Shown here: one piece after another, positions 25,830 through 35,072 of the stretch
Layout of the letters: the number at the start of each line of letters is the position of its first letter
How positions within the stretch are numbered: the first letter of the stretch is position 1
Origin: Klenkia sp. PcliD-1-E
GTDB taxonomy: Bacteria; Actinomycetota; Actinomycetes; Mycobacteriales; Geodermatophilaceae
Assembly: GCF_024124375.1 (NCBI RefSeq)
Contig: NZ_JAMXRZ010000003.1
Span: 1-64,000 of the forward strand
DNA length: 64,000 bases
Direction of reading: 5' to 3'
Made by a program: the position numbers and the translations under genes
The notes under the pieces: generated by a model
Databases searched by the model: none
The model's input: only the letters and a program-made list of their open reading frames with translations
What the model was told of the DNA's origin: nothing

Positions 25830-26653
25830 TGGACGCCGCGACCGCACGCGCCCGCCTGCTGGAGACCGCGGCAGCAGGCCGGCCGATCATCGGCGCGGGC
25901 GCCGGCACGGGCCTGTCGGCGAAGGCTGCGGAGGCCGGCGGGGTCGACCTGCTGATCATCTACAACTCGGGGCGCTACCGGATGGCCGGCCGCGGGTCGC
26001 TGGCCGGGCTGATGCCCTACGGCGACGCGAACGCGATCGTGGTCGACATGGCCCGCGAGGTGCTGCCGGTCGTGCGGGACACCCCGGTGCTCGCCGGGGT
26101 GTGCGGCACCGACCCGTTCCGGCTGATGGGTCCGTTCCTCGACGAGCTGGTGCGGATCGGCTTCGCCGGGGTGCAGAACTTCCCGACGGTCGGGCTGATC
26201 GACGGCTCGTTCCGGGCGAACCTCGAGGAGACCGGGATGGGCTTCGACCTGGAGGTCGAGATGATCCGGGCCGCGCACGAGCGTGGGCTGGTGACGGCGC
26301 CCTACGTGTTCGACGCCGAGCAGGCGGTCGCTATGGCCCAGGCGGGGGCCGACGTGCTGGTTCCGCACATGGGGCTGACCACCAGCGGGACCATCGGAGC
26401 GCAGACGGCGATGACCTTGGACGACGCGGTGGCGCGGGTGCAGGAGCTGCGGGACGCCGCGGTGGGCGTGCGGGACGACGTGCTGGTGCTGTGCCATGGC
26501 GGGCCGATTGCCGAGCCCGCCGACGCGCAGTACGTGCTGGAGCACACCACCGGGGTCGCCGGGTTCTTTGGGGCGTCGTCAATGGAGCGGCTGCCCACGG
26601 AGAAGGCGATCGCCGGTCAGGCGGCGGAGTTCAAGGCGCTGCGGCTGAGGTGA
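25829..26653 (+). CDS. TIM-barrel phosphoenolpyruvate hydrolase-family protein
   Basis: A 274-residue protein related to PEP mutase/hydrolase barrels. Typical parts are [73 protein letters not shown] and [12 protein letters not shown]. The ATG overlaps the Tm-1-like stop by 1 nt, so the two are coupled. Function in bacteria is not established; a metabolic role in handling small oxo-acids is a family-level inference. Confidence 0.83.
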   Translation: MDAATARARLLETAAAGRPIIGAGAGTGLSAKAAEAGGVDLLIIYNSGRYRMAGRGSLAGLMPYGDANAIVVDMAREVLPVVRDTPVLAGVCGTDPFRLMGPFLDELVRIGFAGVQNFPTVGLIDGSFRANLEETGMGFDLEVEMIRAAHERGLVTAPYVFDAEQAVAMAQAGADVLVPHMGLTTSGTIGAQTAMTLDDAVARVQELRDAAVGVRDDVLVLCHGGPIAEPADAQYVLEHTTGVAGFFGASSMERLPTEKAIAGQAAEFKALRLR

Positions 26654-26680
26654 CCCAGCCACGTTCCGCCCTCGAAGAAG

Positions 26681-27157
26681 GTGCGGGGGATTGAGCGCGA
26701 GCTGCTGCCGGTGACCCAGGAGTACGGCATGGGCACGCTGGTGTGGAGCCCGCTGGCCGGCGGGTGGCTGTCGGGCAAGTGGCGCAAGGGCGCGGACGCG
26801 CCGGAGACGCACCGCGCGTGGGCGATGGGCGGCCGGATGGCCTCGCGCTACGACCTGTCGGACCCGGTCAAGCAGCGCAAGCTGGACGCCGTCGACGCGC
26901 TGGCCGGGGTGGCCGAGCAGGCCGGGGTGAGCCTGCCGCAGCTAGCGATCGCGTTCACGATCCGGCACCCGGGGGTGACGTCGTCGATCATCGGCCCGCG
27001 GACGATGGAGCAGCTGACCAGTCAGCTGCCGGCGGTGGACGTCGAGCTGTCGGACGACGTCCTGGACGCCATCGACGCGATCGTGCCGCCGGGGACCAAC
27101 ATCCGTGCCGACGACGCCCCGCCGGCGCTGACCGCCGCCGTACTGCGTGGTCGATGA
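26681..27157 (+). pseudogene. Aldo/keto reductase 3' fragment (duplicate copy B)
   Basis: An open frame of 158 codons equal to the last 160 or so residues of the reductase at 23528. It starts abruptly at GIERELLPVTQEYG and lacks the catalytic Asp, Tyr, Lys and His, so it cannot be an active reductase. DNA identity is about 96% over 438 bp, and the last codons differ (two codons missing, different tail). The stretch before GTG 26681 shows no ribosome binding site. It is probably the scar of a partial duplication with the Tm-1/PEP-hydrolase pair caught in between. Confidence 0.8.
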
Positions 27158-27327
27158 CGCTCCGCAGCACGTGCACCGACCCCGGTCGGTACGCGTGTGA
27201 CTGAAGGAGCTGAAAGTGAGTCGGTGGACTGATGGACGGCGCGCCTGCAACGGTGTTCACAGCGAGCCCCAATGATCGGCCGGAGTGGTTTCGATTCGAG
27301 AGCCGCCCGCCGACACTGGAGGTAGTC

Positions 27328-27585
27328 GTGAAGAAGACTGTTCTGCTGATGATCGTTGTTGCCGGTCTGGCGACGGGCTGCGGGGCTGATCCGGTCGGCC
27401 CGGACGTACGCGGGATGACCCTTCCCGACGCCAGGACTGCACTGGCCGAGGCTGGTGTCGAAGCCAGTGCCCACGCCGAGGATGCAGCGTTCGGAATCCT
27501 CGTCGAGGAGAACTTCGTCGTCTGCGAGATCGAGGCGATCAATGAGCGAATGGTGCGCCTGGAGGTCGCGAAGCGCGGCTGCTGA
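27328..27585 (+). CDS. Small PASTA-like lipoprotein
   Basis: An 85-residue protein starting at GTG 27328 behind a GGAGG box. The N-terminus KKTVLLMIVVAGLATGC is a lipoprotein signal with lipobox ATGC. The mature part PDVRGMTLPDARTALAEAGVEASAHAED is the first half of a PASTA domain, which in other proteins binds peptidoglycan fragments or beta-lactams. Only a single PASTA unit is present. Similar lone PASTA lipoproteins are frequent in actinobacteria; function is unknown. It is the last gene before the defence island. Confidence 0.7.
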   Translation: MKKTVLLMIVVAGLATGCGADPVGPDVRGMTLPDARTALAEAGVEASAHAEDAAFGILVEENFVVCEIEAINERMVRLEVAKRGC

Positions 27586-27745
27586 GCATCTCCGCCGGGG
27601 GCGATGGACTGGCCTGATCAGCTGAGCCGAGCGCTCCGCGTGGGTCTCCGGGCAGAGTCCCCTATCGTCGACTTGGGTTTGGCTAGCGACGACACGCGCG
27701 CGTCAGGCAGCACAAGTCGCGCGCTCCGAGCAAACGGGGGAATCG

Positions 27746-29521
27746 ATGGCGTTCCAGACACCAGTGACAGTTCAAGACGTGCTTTCAGGCATACACGAGA
27801 AGCGGTACCTGCTGCCTGCTATCCAGCGGGAGTTCGTCTGGGGACCGGACCAGATCCGTCAGTTGCTGGACAGCCTGATGCGTGGCTACCCGATCGGGTC
27901 CTTCCTCTTCTGGGAGGTCCAGGCCGGCACTGCTTCCGACTACGTCTTCTACGACTTCCTGACCGACTTCCACGAACGGGACCACCCCTTCGCGTCGAAG
28001 GCGACAGTCCCGGCAGGACGGCCGACGGTCGCGATCCTCGACGGTCAGCAGCGCCTCACAGCGCTCAACATCGCGGTATACGGAAGCCACGCGGAGAAGA
28101 AGAAGTACGCCTGGTGGAACAGTCCCGACGCCTTCCCGAAGAAGCGGCTCTTCCTGAACCTTCTGGAAGATCCAGATCACGGCGACCTGTCGCTCCGCTA
28201 CGACCTGCGGTTCCTCACTGACCAGGAGGCGAAGCCGGCGGACGGGGAGCCGGACAAGTGGTTCAGAGTCGGCGACGTCTTCAGCCTGGGGGACGCCGGG
28301 CCCGCACTGATGAAGACCCTAGCTACACGAGGAATAGACCTCAACGAGACCGGTGCGTACAACCGGTTGTACGAGCTGTTCGAGGCGTTGCGGGTCAAGC
28401 AACCGATCAACTACTACCTGGAAGGGTCGCAAGACGCGGACAAGGTCCTGGACATCTTCGTGAGGGTGAACAGCGGCGGGACGACGCTCTCCTACTCCGA
28501 CCTCCTGTTGTCCATGGCGACGAACCAATGGGAGGACCACGATGCTCGCGAAGAGGTTCGCGCTCTGGTGCAGGAGCTCAACACCGGCGGTTCCCGCGAG
28601 TTCTCCTTCTCGAAGGACGTCGTCCTCAAGACCGCTTTGATGGTTGCAGGGGTCGACCTGCGATTCCGGGTCTCGAATTTCACGCGGGAGAACATGCAGA
28701 AGGTCGAGGCCGCATGGGGCACGACCCGGGCTGCGCTCCTGCGGGCAGCGACGCTGCTGAGCCGCCTGGGTCTGTCCACGCGCAGCCTGACCGCACACAG
28801 CGTCGTGATCCCGGTGGCCTACTTCCTGGCTTCGAAGAAGCTCGATGACGCCTACCTCGATTCGACGGCGACCGCGGACGATCGAGCACGTCTGCAAGCC
28901 TGGATCATCAGGTCGCTCATGAAGCGGGGGATCTGGGGGTCCGGCCTCGATACGACCTTGACCCGGATCAGGCAGGCGATCGATGCCCACGAAGGTGGGA
29001 CCTTCCCCGTTCGGTCGGTCCAGGCCGAGATGGCCGCCATCGGCAAGTCGTTGGAGTTCGAAGCGACCGAAGTCGACGAGCTGCTGGAGCTCAAGTACGG
29101 CGGTCAGCGGACCTTCCCGGTGCTGGCGATGCTTTACCCGGGGCTCGACCTCAGCAAAGTCTTCCACGAAGACCACGTCTTCCCGCGATCGAGATTCACC
29201 AGGAAGCGGCTCGCCGAAGCAGGAGTTCCTACGCAACAGCTGGACGCCTTCATGGACGCCGTCGACCGACTGCCCAACCTGCAGCTGCTCCAAGGGTTGG
29301 CGAATGTGGAGAAGCAAGCGGTGCTGCCGGCGGCCTGGCTCGACCAGGCCTTCACAACGCCCGACAAGAAGGCTGCCTACGTCGAACAGAATGATCTCGG
29401 TGTCCTGCCCGACGACGTCACCGGGTTCATGGACTTCTACGAGGTCCGGAAAGGACTCCTGCGTGGTCGCCTCCAGAAGCGGCTTGGGGTCAGGGAGCTG
29501 CCAGAGGCTCCGACCCGCTGA
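27746..29521 (+). CDS. DUF262/HNH protein, GmrSD-like modified-DNA endonuclease
   Basis: A 591-residue single-chain protein. The N-terminal DUF262 part has LPAIQREFVWGPDQIRQLLDSL (about 24) and the nucleotide-binding ILDGQQRLTAL (about 97, DGQQR), then FVRVNSGGTTLSYSDLL. The C-terminal part carries an HNH-like FHEDHVFPRSRF (about 472) and LPNLQLLQG, as in DUF1524. This is the GmrS-GmrD arrangement fused in one chain, which in studied cases restricts glucosylated or otherwise modified phage DNA. A 160-bp gap upstream probably holds its promoter. It marks the left end of the island. Confidence 0.82.
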   Translation: MAFQTPVTVQDVLSGIHEKRYLLPAIQREFVWGPDQIRQLLDSLMRGYPIGSFLFWEVQAGTASDYVFYDFLTDFHERDHPFASKATVPAGRPTVAILDGQQRLTALNIAVYGSHAEKKKYAWWNSPDAFPKKRLFLNLLEDPDHGDLSLRYDLRFLTDQEAKPADGEPDKWFRVGDVFSLGDAGPALMKTLATRGIDLNETGAYNRLYELFEALRVKQPINYYLEGSQDADKVLDIFVRVNSGGTTLSYSDLLLSMATNQWEDHDAREEVRALVQELNTGGSREFSFSKDVVLKTALMVAGVDLRFRVSNFTRENMQKVEAAWGTTRAALLRAATLLSRLGLSTRSLTAHSVVIPVAYFLASKKLDDAYLDSTATADDRARLQAWIIRSLMKRGIWGSGLDTTLTRIRQAIDAHEGGTFPVRSVQAEMAAIGKSLEFEATEVDELLELKYGGQRTFPVLAMLYPGLDLSKVFHEDHVFPRSRFTRKRLAEAGVPTQQLDAFMDAVDRLPNLQLLQGLANVEKQAVLPAAWLDQAFTTPDKKAAYVEQNDLGVLPDDVTGFMDFYEVRKGLLRGRLQKRLGVRELPEAPTR

Positions 29522-29560
29522 GGTCGGCGGTCGACAGCCGCGCTTTCCCGACGTGCCTGG

Positions 29561-30472
29561 TCAAGCCGCTCGGAACTGTGCATAGCGCTCCATCAACCGG
29601 TCCGAGTCCGGCCGTTCGCGTCGGATCGACGGAAGTGTCATCAACGGCCGACCGTGGTGTTCCTGCAAGCCGTGGCGCAGCATCGGGCCGTCGACCTCGT
29701 CGAGCAGTCGACGGTGGATCTCGACCGTGTAGTCGGGTCGGATCCCGAGGATGTTGCGGTCGTAGGCGGCATGGTGAAGCTTGCAGAGCGCCAGTCCGTT
29801 GGGCACGACGGCGTCCCCGCCTGGTTGTGAATCGGGGATGATGTGAGCAGCATCGAGCAGCTCTCGGTGGTTGAGGGAGCAGACGGTGCAGCGAGTCTCG
29901 TAGGCAACCATCACCTGGCTCGCGAACAGCGGTTGGTGCAGTCGACGCTTGGTCAGCGCCAGCATGTACTGGCGGATCGTCTGTTCAACGCGGCTGCCGG
30001 GTTGGACGCTCCGTTGCTCCTCGGTCAGGGCCATGACGAACTGTGACTGTTCCGGCTCCTCGGCGATGAGGTACACCGGGGAGATGGCCTGGAAGATGGC
30101 GGGACGAATGCCGTAGAACCACATCAACGGTGCCTGCTCCAGCATCGCGCGGCGGAGCCCCTCGTTCTCCGCCGCGCCTCCCTGGTCCCGACGGAGCTTG
30201 TACCTGTGCAGACCGTCGGGGCCCTCCGAATCGTCGTACGGCCGCGATGGTGCACCCTCCGGGACCGCAGTCAGGATGCTCAGGGCCGACGACCATCCTT
30301 TCGGGCGCCGAATCCCACGACCGGCGTCTACCAACGGGAACCGGTCGCCGGCGACGCGGAAGTCGTCTCGCAGCTGGGCCCGGGTGATGGGGATGGTGCC
30401 GTCGAGGGTCACGGCTCTGAGCCATTCGAGCGCCGCTGCCCTGACGTCCCGCTCTGATACCGCTCCGGTCAT
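29561..30472 (-). CDS. HNH endonuclease, probable restriction subunit
   Basis: A 303-residue protein. The C-terminal half holds an HNH domain: CTVCSLNHRELLDAAHIIP (Zn cysteines and first His, about 194) and NGLALCKLHHAAYDRNILGI (about 225). The N-terminal 170 residues, with MWFYGIRPAIFQAISPVYL, are probably for DNA recognition and are not familiar. ATG 30472 has GGAGG upstream. It diverges from a C5 methyltransferase across 136 bp and is best read as its cognate restriction enzyme; this is inferred from position. A modified-DNA nuclease is the alternative. Confidence 0.75.
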   Translation of the reverse strand: MTGAVSERDVRAAALEWLRAVTLDGTIPITRAQLRDDFRVAGDRFPLVDAGRGIRRPKGWSSALSILTAVPEGAPSRPYDDSEGPDGLHRYKLRRDQGGAAENEGLRRAMLEQAPLMWFYGIRPAIFQAISPVYLIAEEPEQSQFVMALTEEQRSVQPGSRVEQTIRQYMLALTKRRLHQPLFASQVMVAYETRCTVCSLNHRELLDAAHIIPDSQPGGDAVVPNGLALCKLHHAAYDRNILGIRPDYTVEIHRRLLDEVDGPMLRHGLQEHHGRPLMTLPSIRRERPDSDRLMERYAQFRAA

Positions 30473-30608
30473 GAGCGGAGCCTCCAGCGATCCGCGTTCT
30501 TCAGCAACGGGGAGCGTCGGGGACGGCATCGGAGAGGTGACCTGGAGTCGAGGTCGCGTGGGGCGGGGCGGCGTCGAGGTCGGCGCTCACCATGGAAGGC
30601 TGCACGTC

Positions 30609-31769
30609 GTGGCTCACTCGATCCTCGGACTGTTCGCTGGGGTCGGTGGCATGGAGCTCGGGTTGCAACAAGCAGGATTTGACGAGCCTTCTGAGTTCTA
30701 CGAGTGGTGGCCGTCCGCGCGATCCGTTCTGGCCCACCGCTTCGGCGACTCAGATCTACACGGCGATGTGATCGGACTGCGGGATCTGCGCGATGCCACG
30801 ATCGTCACCGCCGGATTCCCGTGCACCGACTTGTCGCAAGCGGGCCGCACGTCAGGCCTGGAAGGACTCGCCTCCGGCCTGATCCGTCACGTGCTCCAGC
30901 TCCTCCGGACGGCCAGTCCCGAGTGGGTGCTGATCGAGAACGTGCCGAACATGCTTCGCCTCGGCCGGGGAGCGGCAATCCGGGAAATCACCGCGTCCTT
31001 GGAGGCCGCTGGGTACGCGTGGGCTTACCGAACCATCGACTCCCGCTCCTTCGGACTGCCGCAGCGACGCAAGCGCGTGTACCTGCTTGCATCGGCCGTC
31101 CACGACCCAGCAGCGATCCTCTTCCGCGATGACCTGCCGTCCGAGGACCCGGACGGTGCAGCCTCCGGAGCCGCACGCGATAGTGCGTATGGCTTCTACT
31201 GGACCGAGGGCAACCGCGGCGTCGGGTGGGCGATCGACGCAGTGCCGACCTTGAAGGGCTCCACGACCGTCAGCATTCCCAGCCCGCCGGCCGTGTGGAT
31301 GTGCGACAGCGAGCCGGGGATGTCCATCGTGCGGCCGTCGATCGAGTCGGCGGAGGTGCTCCAGGGATTTCCTGCCGGGTGGACCGCGAACGCGCCCGTG
31401 CGCGACCGCTGGAAACTGGTGGGAAACGCCGTCAGCGTCCCGGTGGCGCGGTGGATCGGTGAAGGCATGCTGGCAGCTGGGGAGCAGGACGTCACACCCC
31501 ATAGGAAGCATCACTCGGATGGGGCCGCCTGGCCGAAGTCTGCATGCCACCTCGACGGGCGGAGATGGGACGTCGAGGTCTCCGAGTGGCCGCGATCTCC
31601 AGAAGCTAGCTACCAACACCTGGCCGACGTGCTGCTTGCCCACGGGCAGGAGCCGTTGTCGCACAGAGCGACCAGAGGCTTCCGCGACCGGTTGCTGCGC
31701 AGCAATCTCAGGTACTCGGTCGAATTCATGTCTGCACTCGACGAGCACGTGGCGCTGTCAGCGACCTGA
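30609..31769 (+). CDS. DNA (cytosine-5) methyltransferase
   Basis: A 386-residue methyltransferase with the C5 motifs in order: SILGLFAGVGGMELGL (I), AGFPCTDLSQAGRTSG (IV, catalytic Cys), LIENVPNML (VI), RSFGLPQRRKRVYLLAS (VIII), a target-recognition stretch, LQGFPAGWT and KLVGNAVSVPVARWIGEGM (X). About 95 residues follow motif X (to EHVALSAT), longer than a minimal Dcm-type enzyme. GTG 30609 lies 9 nt after GGAAGG. It ends tail to tail with vsr, overlapping by 12 nt, and diverges from the HNH gene, so it is the modification part of an R-M-V set. Confidence 0.9.
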   Translation: MAHSILGLFAGVGGMELGLQQAGFDEPSEFYEWWPSARSVLAHRFGDSDLHGDVIGLRDLRDATIVTAGFPCTDLSQAGRTSGLEGLASGLIRHVLQLLRTASPEWVLIENVPNMLRLGRGAAIREITASLEAAGYAWAYRTIDSRSFGLPQRRKRVYLLASAVHDPAAILFRDDLPSEDPDGAASGAARDSAYGFYWTEGNRGVGWAIDAVPTLKGSTTVSIPSPPAVWMCDSEPGMSIVRPSIESAEVLQGFPAGWTANAPVRDRWKLVGNAVSVPVARWIGEGMLAAGEQDVTPHRKHHSDGAAWPKSACHLDGRRWDVEVSEWPRSPEASYQHLADVLLAHGQEPLSHRATRGFRDRLLRSNLRYSVEFMSALDEHVALSAT

Positions 31770-32219
31770 TCGGATCGCGTCATCGGGAGACATGATCCGT
31801 CCGACGATGGTTGATGCAACATCCTCCGGCGCCTCGTGCTCCCAGAAGCGCAGCACCGTCCAGCCCATGTCCTCCAGCTGAGAGGTCACGTCTGCGTCGC
31901 GGGCTTGATTGGTCGAGATCTTCTCGGCCCACCAAGCTGCGTTGGCCTTGGGTGACGTCGCGTGGAGGGGGCAGCCGTGCCAGAAGCATCCGTCGACGAA
32001 AACGGCGAGTCGTGCGCGCGTGAAGGCTATGTCGATCGTCCGCCGGCGCTGGCCGGGGACCGGCCAGGTCACTCGGTAGCGGAGTCCGGCGGCGTGCAGC
32101 AGCCGACGTACGGCCATCTCCGGGCCGTTGTCGCGCTTCTTGACGCTGCCCATGCGCCGGGACATCTCGGCGCTGGAGGACCCGGGATGCGGGCCGGGCT
32201 GGGGGGTCCTCGCGGTCAC
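31758..32219 (-). CDS. vsr: Very-short-patch-repair (Vsr) endonuclease
   Basis: A 153-residue Vsr protein. Seen are RRMGSVKKRDNGPEMAVRRLLH, TIDIAFTRARLAVFVDGCFWHGCPLHAT (catalytic Asp and zinc-binding Cys/His) and GWTVLRFWEHEAPEDV. Vsr nicks next to T:G mismatches left by deamination of 5-methylcytosine, which fits the neighbouring C5 methyltransferase. GTG 32219 is chosen to keep a normal N-terminus; ATG 32165 is an alternative. It lies about 50 bp downstream of drmC on the same strand and might be read through from the DISARM operon. Confidence 0.85.
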   Translation of the reverse strand: MTARTPQPGPHPGSSSAEMSRRMGSVKKRDNGPEMAVRRLLHAAGLRYRVTWPVPGQRRRTIDIAFTRARLAVFVDGCFWHGCPLHATSPKANAAWWAEKISTNQARDADVTSQLEDMGWTVLRFWEHEAPEDVASTIVGRIMSPDDAIRSGR

Positions 32220-32268
32220 GCGCACAGCGTTCCACGCGAGGGACCGGCCGGCGGCGCGTCCACCCACG

Positions 32269-32982
32269 TCAGGCGGAGTAGTCCACCAAGAACTGGTTCT
32301 CGTGCAGCTGGTCGAGGTGGGTCTTGATCGACGTGGCCAGTGCGGCGTCGCGCAACAGGACGCCGCACTCGAGATTTGTCTCTGCGGCAGCGGAGGAGAA
32401 GTTCGCACTGGTCACGAGCGCCGCGAGCCCGTCGATCATGACGATCTTGGAGTGCTGCACGGCGTACTCGCCCACCCCGGGCGGGCTCATCGTCCAGATG
32501 CGAGCGCCGGCGAGCTTCCCGGCCAGCTGCGTGGCTGTCTTGGCTTGCCGCGCCTGGTCGACGACCAGCGTCACTGCGACGCCGCGGGCGACTGCCTCTC
32601 GGAGCGCCGCTACGTACGACGATCCCATGGTCGCCGAGTAGGTGGCGGCGTAGACGTAGGACTGCGCCTCATTGATCAACTGTGAAGCGGCGAGGGTCGT
32701 GCGACCTTCGCTGTGCGGCAGGCTCGGTGACGTCCACACCAGCTGCGGTCGCGCGGCGCGAGGAACACCGCTCAGCGCCGACAGCACGGCGGACAAAGCA
32801 CGGACGTCGCCTGCGAGAGCGGCGAGTGCGGCGTCGAGTAGCTCGAGCACGCGCTCACGACGATCCGCGTGAATGCTCTTGACGGCCTGATGGAGGAGGC
32901 CGTGGCCGAGGTCGAGAGATCCGCCGATCCGCTTCGCCTCATCCTTGGTCAGGAAGGCGCCGAGGTCAGCGGCGGCCCTCAT
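32269..32982 (-). CDS. drmC: DISARM protein DrmC (phospholipase D-like nuclease)
   Basis: A 237-residue PLD-superfamily protein with one HKD motif, VQHSKIVMIDG (about 175), followed by ALVTSANFSSAAAETNLE. The N-terminal half is helical. DrmC is the final gene of DISARM operons and was reported as not essential for protection in the tested class 2 system. ATG 32982 overlaps the drmB stop by 4 nt; ORF extension upstream is therefore unlikely. Dimerisation would be needed to complete the active site. Confidence 0.9.
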   Translation of the reverse strand: MRAAADLGAFLTKDEAKRIGGSLDLGHGLLHQAVKSIHADRRERVLELLDAALAALAGDVRALSAVLSALSGVPRAARPQLVWTSPSLPHSEGRTTLAASQLINEAQSYVYAATYSATMGSSYVAALREAVARGVAVTLVVDQARQAKTATQLAGKLAGARIWTMSPPGVGEYAVQHSKIVMIDGLAALVTSANFSSAAAETNLECGVLLRDAALATSIKTHLDQLHENQFLVDYSA

Positions 32983-35072
32983 CCGGCGTCCTCTTCGCAC
33001 AGCCCGGCGAAGAGTCCGGGCGTCCAGGTGCTCGGATCAGAGACCAGGTCGAGGACCATCCGGCGGTCGAGGAAGCGGTTGGTGCGCTCACAGCTGGTCT
33101 CGCTGACGAACAGGCAGAAATGGCATGCCGCGCCGTGCAGGAAGTCCTCCTTGCCGCACGGTGCTCGGTGCGAACAGATCGGGTCGGACGAGCAGCGGGT
33201 GCCGCGTCGGAGGGCGTCCAGCACGACCTTCTGCAGCTTCGCCGGCTTGGCCAGCTCGACGAGGCCACCGAGGGTGCCTTCGCTGTCAGAGGACGTCGTG
33301 CTGACGAGGAGCCCCGCCGCCGGTTGGACGTCGTCGTCGCCGGGCCAGGCGAAGATGCGTTCGGTCAGGCTGGCCGACCCGTAGCCGCTGGACATCGCCA
33401 TCTCGCGGATCAACAGGTGCGAGAGCGTGTGGATGGCCCAGTAGCGCGGAGACGGGAAGCGGCCGTCCGGATCGATCTCCGCTGCTGTCTTGCTGGTGCG
33501 GCGCAGGAAGTTGAGTCTGTGCGCCTCCTTGTAGCGCTGCCAGACTGGACGGTCCAACACGTCGGCTTCCCAGGCGGCGACGCGGGCCTCGTCGAACTGG
33601 ATGAACACCCCTTCACCGCGGTCCTCGGTGGCCGGCACCCACGATGCCGCGCCGGTGCGGGTGAGGGGTGCGACGCGGTCGGAGGCGTCGTCGATGCGGT
33701 CGAAGGCGTCGATCCGGGTGAACCCTATGAAGGCGTTGACCTTCTTCAGTCGTTCGACGGCGACTACTGCGGTCACAGAGGGCTGCAGCTCGTCCGCGAC
33801 CTTGCGTGAGTCCGCCTTGAAGTCGTGGCTGCCGCTGTACTTGGTGAACTTCGATGGATCGCTCAGCACGGTCCACTCAGGCGCCAGCAGCGTGCGAGGG
33901 TCGCGACGAGTGGCGGCACGGTCGCTGTCGTCCTCGTCGACCGCCTGGCCGGTCGCGATCTGGACAGCGTCCCAGAGGACGACGTCGTCGACGTCGTCCA
34001 GTCCGTGCAGCCCGTTCAATGCCGCCAGCTGCTTGAACAGGCCCATGCTGTCGGGGCCGGGGACCGCTGCCAGGACCTGCTTCGGCAAGGACGCGATGGC
34101 GGGAGCCAGCTCGGACGCCGAAGCCTGGTCCTCGCGCGGCAGGGAGAGAGCGCTCACCGTGTTCGAGAACCACTGATTGGCGGCGCCGAGGAGCATGAGG
34201 CGTCCCTGCTCCTGGCATTTGAAGAAGGCGTCGAGGTGCGGGTGACGCCCGCGGCAGCGGGGCAGCTTCGTGTCGGCTCCGCGAGCAGTCGCCTCGAGCA
34301 TGCCGCGCTTCTGCTTGCAGGCCTGGCACATGATCTGGACGTCCGGACCGATGTTGCTCTTCCACTCCCGCATGCGCAGTCGCGGTCGAGCCGCTGAAGG
34401 ACACTTCTCGCCTCGGTGCACCCACGCGACGTAGGGGAACTCGTCCAGGTGCCCCTTCTGGCAGGCGATGAGGTAACGGGCGGGTACGGCGGTGCGGTCC
34501 CGCGGCTTGCGCTTGACGGTGCCGCCCTCGGACCAACCCGTGCACTTGAGATGCACGAACTCTGCCTGGTCTGGTCGAAACGGGTTGGTGTTCCGGTACT
34601 CGAAGCTGACGCCGTCCGACACCTGACCGAGCAGGCCGCAGCCCGTGCACCGCAGCCACTGCGGAAAGATCCGTCCGGGGATGCCCAGGTCCGTCGCCGA
34701 GTCCTTCTGCCCGATCTCGGCGGACGCCCACGGCGGCTTGCGGAGCTCATGCACGGTCTTTCCGAGATGGGCCTGGACGACCTGCAGCAGGCGAGGCTCG
34801 ACGATCGTCTCCGGAGGCGTCGGGCGTCGCCGGTATATGCGCTCCCAGTCGTCGAGGCCGTGCGGCATGACCGAGAGGTGCGGCAGGTCGACCGTCGAGC
34901 CGATGCCTTGCGTGTAGAGCAGCGCGGACGGCCGGACGGCGCCGACCTTCGCCCGGTTCTTCGGCTTGTTGTCCTCGACGTCGGCGATCGGATCGAGCTC
35001 CTGCTCGACGCTTGCCAGCATCGGCTCGGGTGAACCGGTGGCAAGGACGGGAACCTTCGACACGGCGGTCAT
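32979..35072 (-). CDS. drmB: DISARM protein DrmB (DUF1998)
   Basis: A 697-residue protein. Zinc-knuckle cysteines appear in WLRCTGCGLLGQVSDG (about 150) and MCQACKQKRGM (about 250). The C-terminal DUF1998 domain includes AIHTLSHLLIREMAMSSGYGSASLTERIF and cysteines in TRCSSDPICSHRAPCG and CHFCLF. DrmB binds the helicase DrmA and the two act together on incoming DNA with 5' overhangs, blocked by a loop until triggered in studied examples. It starts 4 nt inside drmA's end and ends 4 nt inside drmC. Confidence 0.93.
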   Translation of the reverse strand: MTAVSKVPVLATGSPEPMLASVEQELDPIADVEDNKPKNRAKVGAVRPSALLYTQGIGSTVDLPHLSVMPHGLDDWERIYRRRPTPPETIVEPRLLQVVQAHLGKTVHELRKPPWASAEIGQKDSATDLGIPGRIFPQWLRCTGCGLLGQVSDGVSFEYRNTNPFRPDQAEFVHLKCTGWSEGGTVKRKPRDRTAVPARYLIACQKGHLDEFPYVAWVHRGEKCPSAARPRLRMREWKSNIGPDVQIMCQACKQKRGMLEATARGADTKLPRCRGRHPHLDAFFKCQEQGRLMLLGAANQWFSNTVSALSLPREDQASASELAPAIASLPKQVLAAVPGPDSMGLFKQLAALNGLHGLDDVDDVVLWDAVQIATGQAVDEDDSDRAATRRDPRTLLAPEWTVLSDPSKFTKYSGSHDFKADSRKVADELQPSVTAVVAVERLKKVNAFIGFTRIDAFDRIDDASDRVAPLTRTGAASWVPATEDRGEGVFIQFDEARVAAWEADVLDRPVWQRYKEAHRLNFLRRTSKTAAEIDPDGRFPSPRYWAIHTLSHLLIREMAMSSGYGSASLTERIFAWPGDDDVQPAAGLLVSTTSSDSEGTLGGLVELAKPAKLQKVVLDALRRGTRCSSDPICSHRAPCGKEDFLHGAACHFCLFVSETSCERTNRFLDRRMVLDLVSDPSTWTPGLFAGLCEEDAG

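Noticed and set aside
27284-27306. tRNA-like GGTTTCGATTC near the island border
   Set aside because: It resembles a T-loop, but no acceptor, D-arm or anticodon stem could be formed around it.
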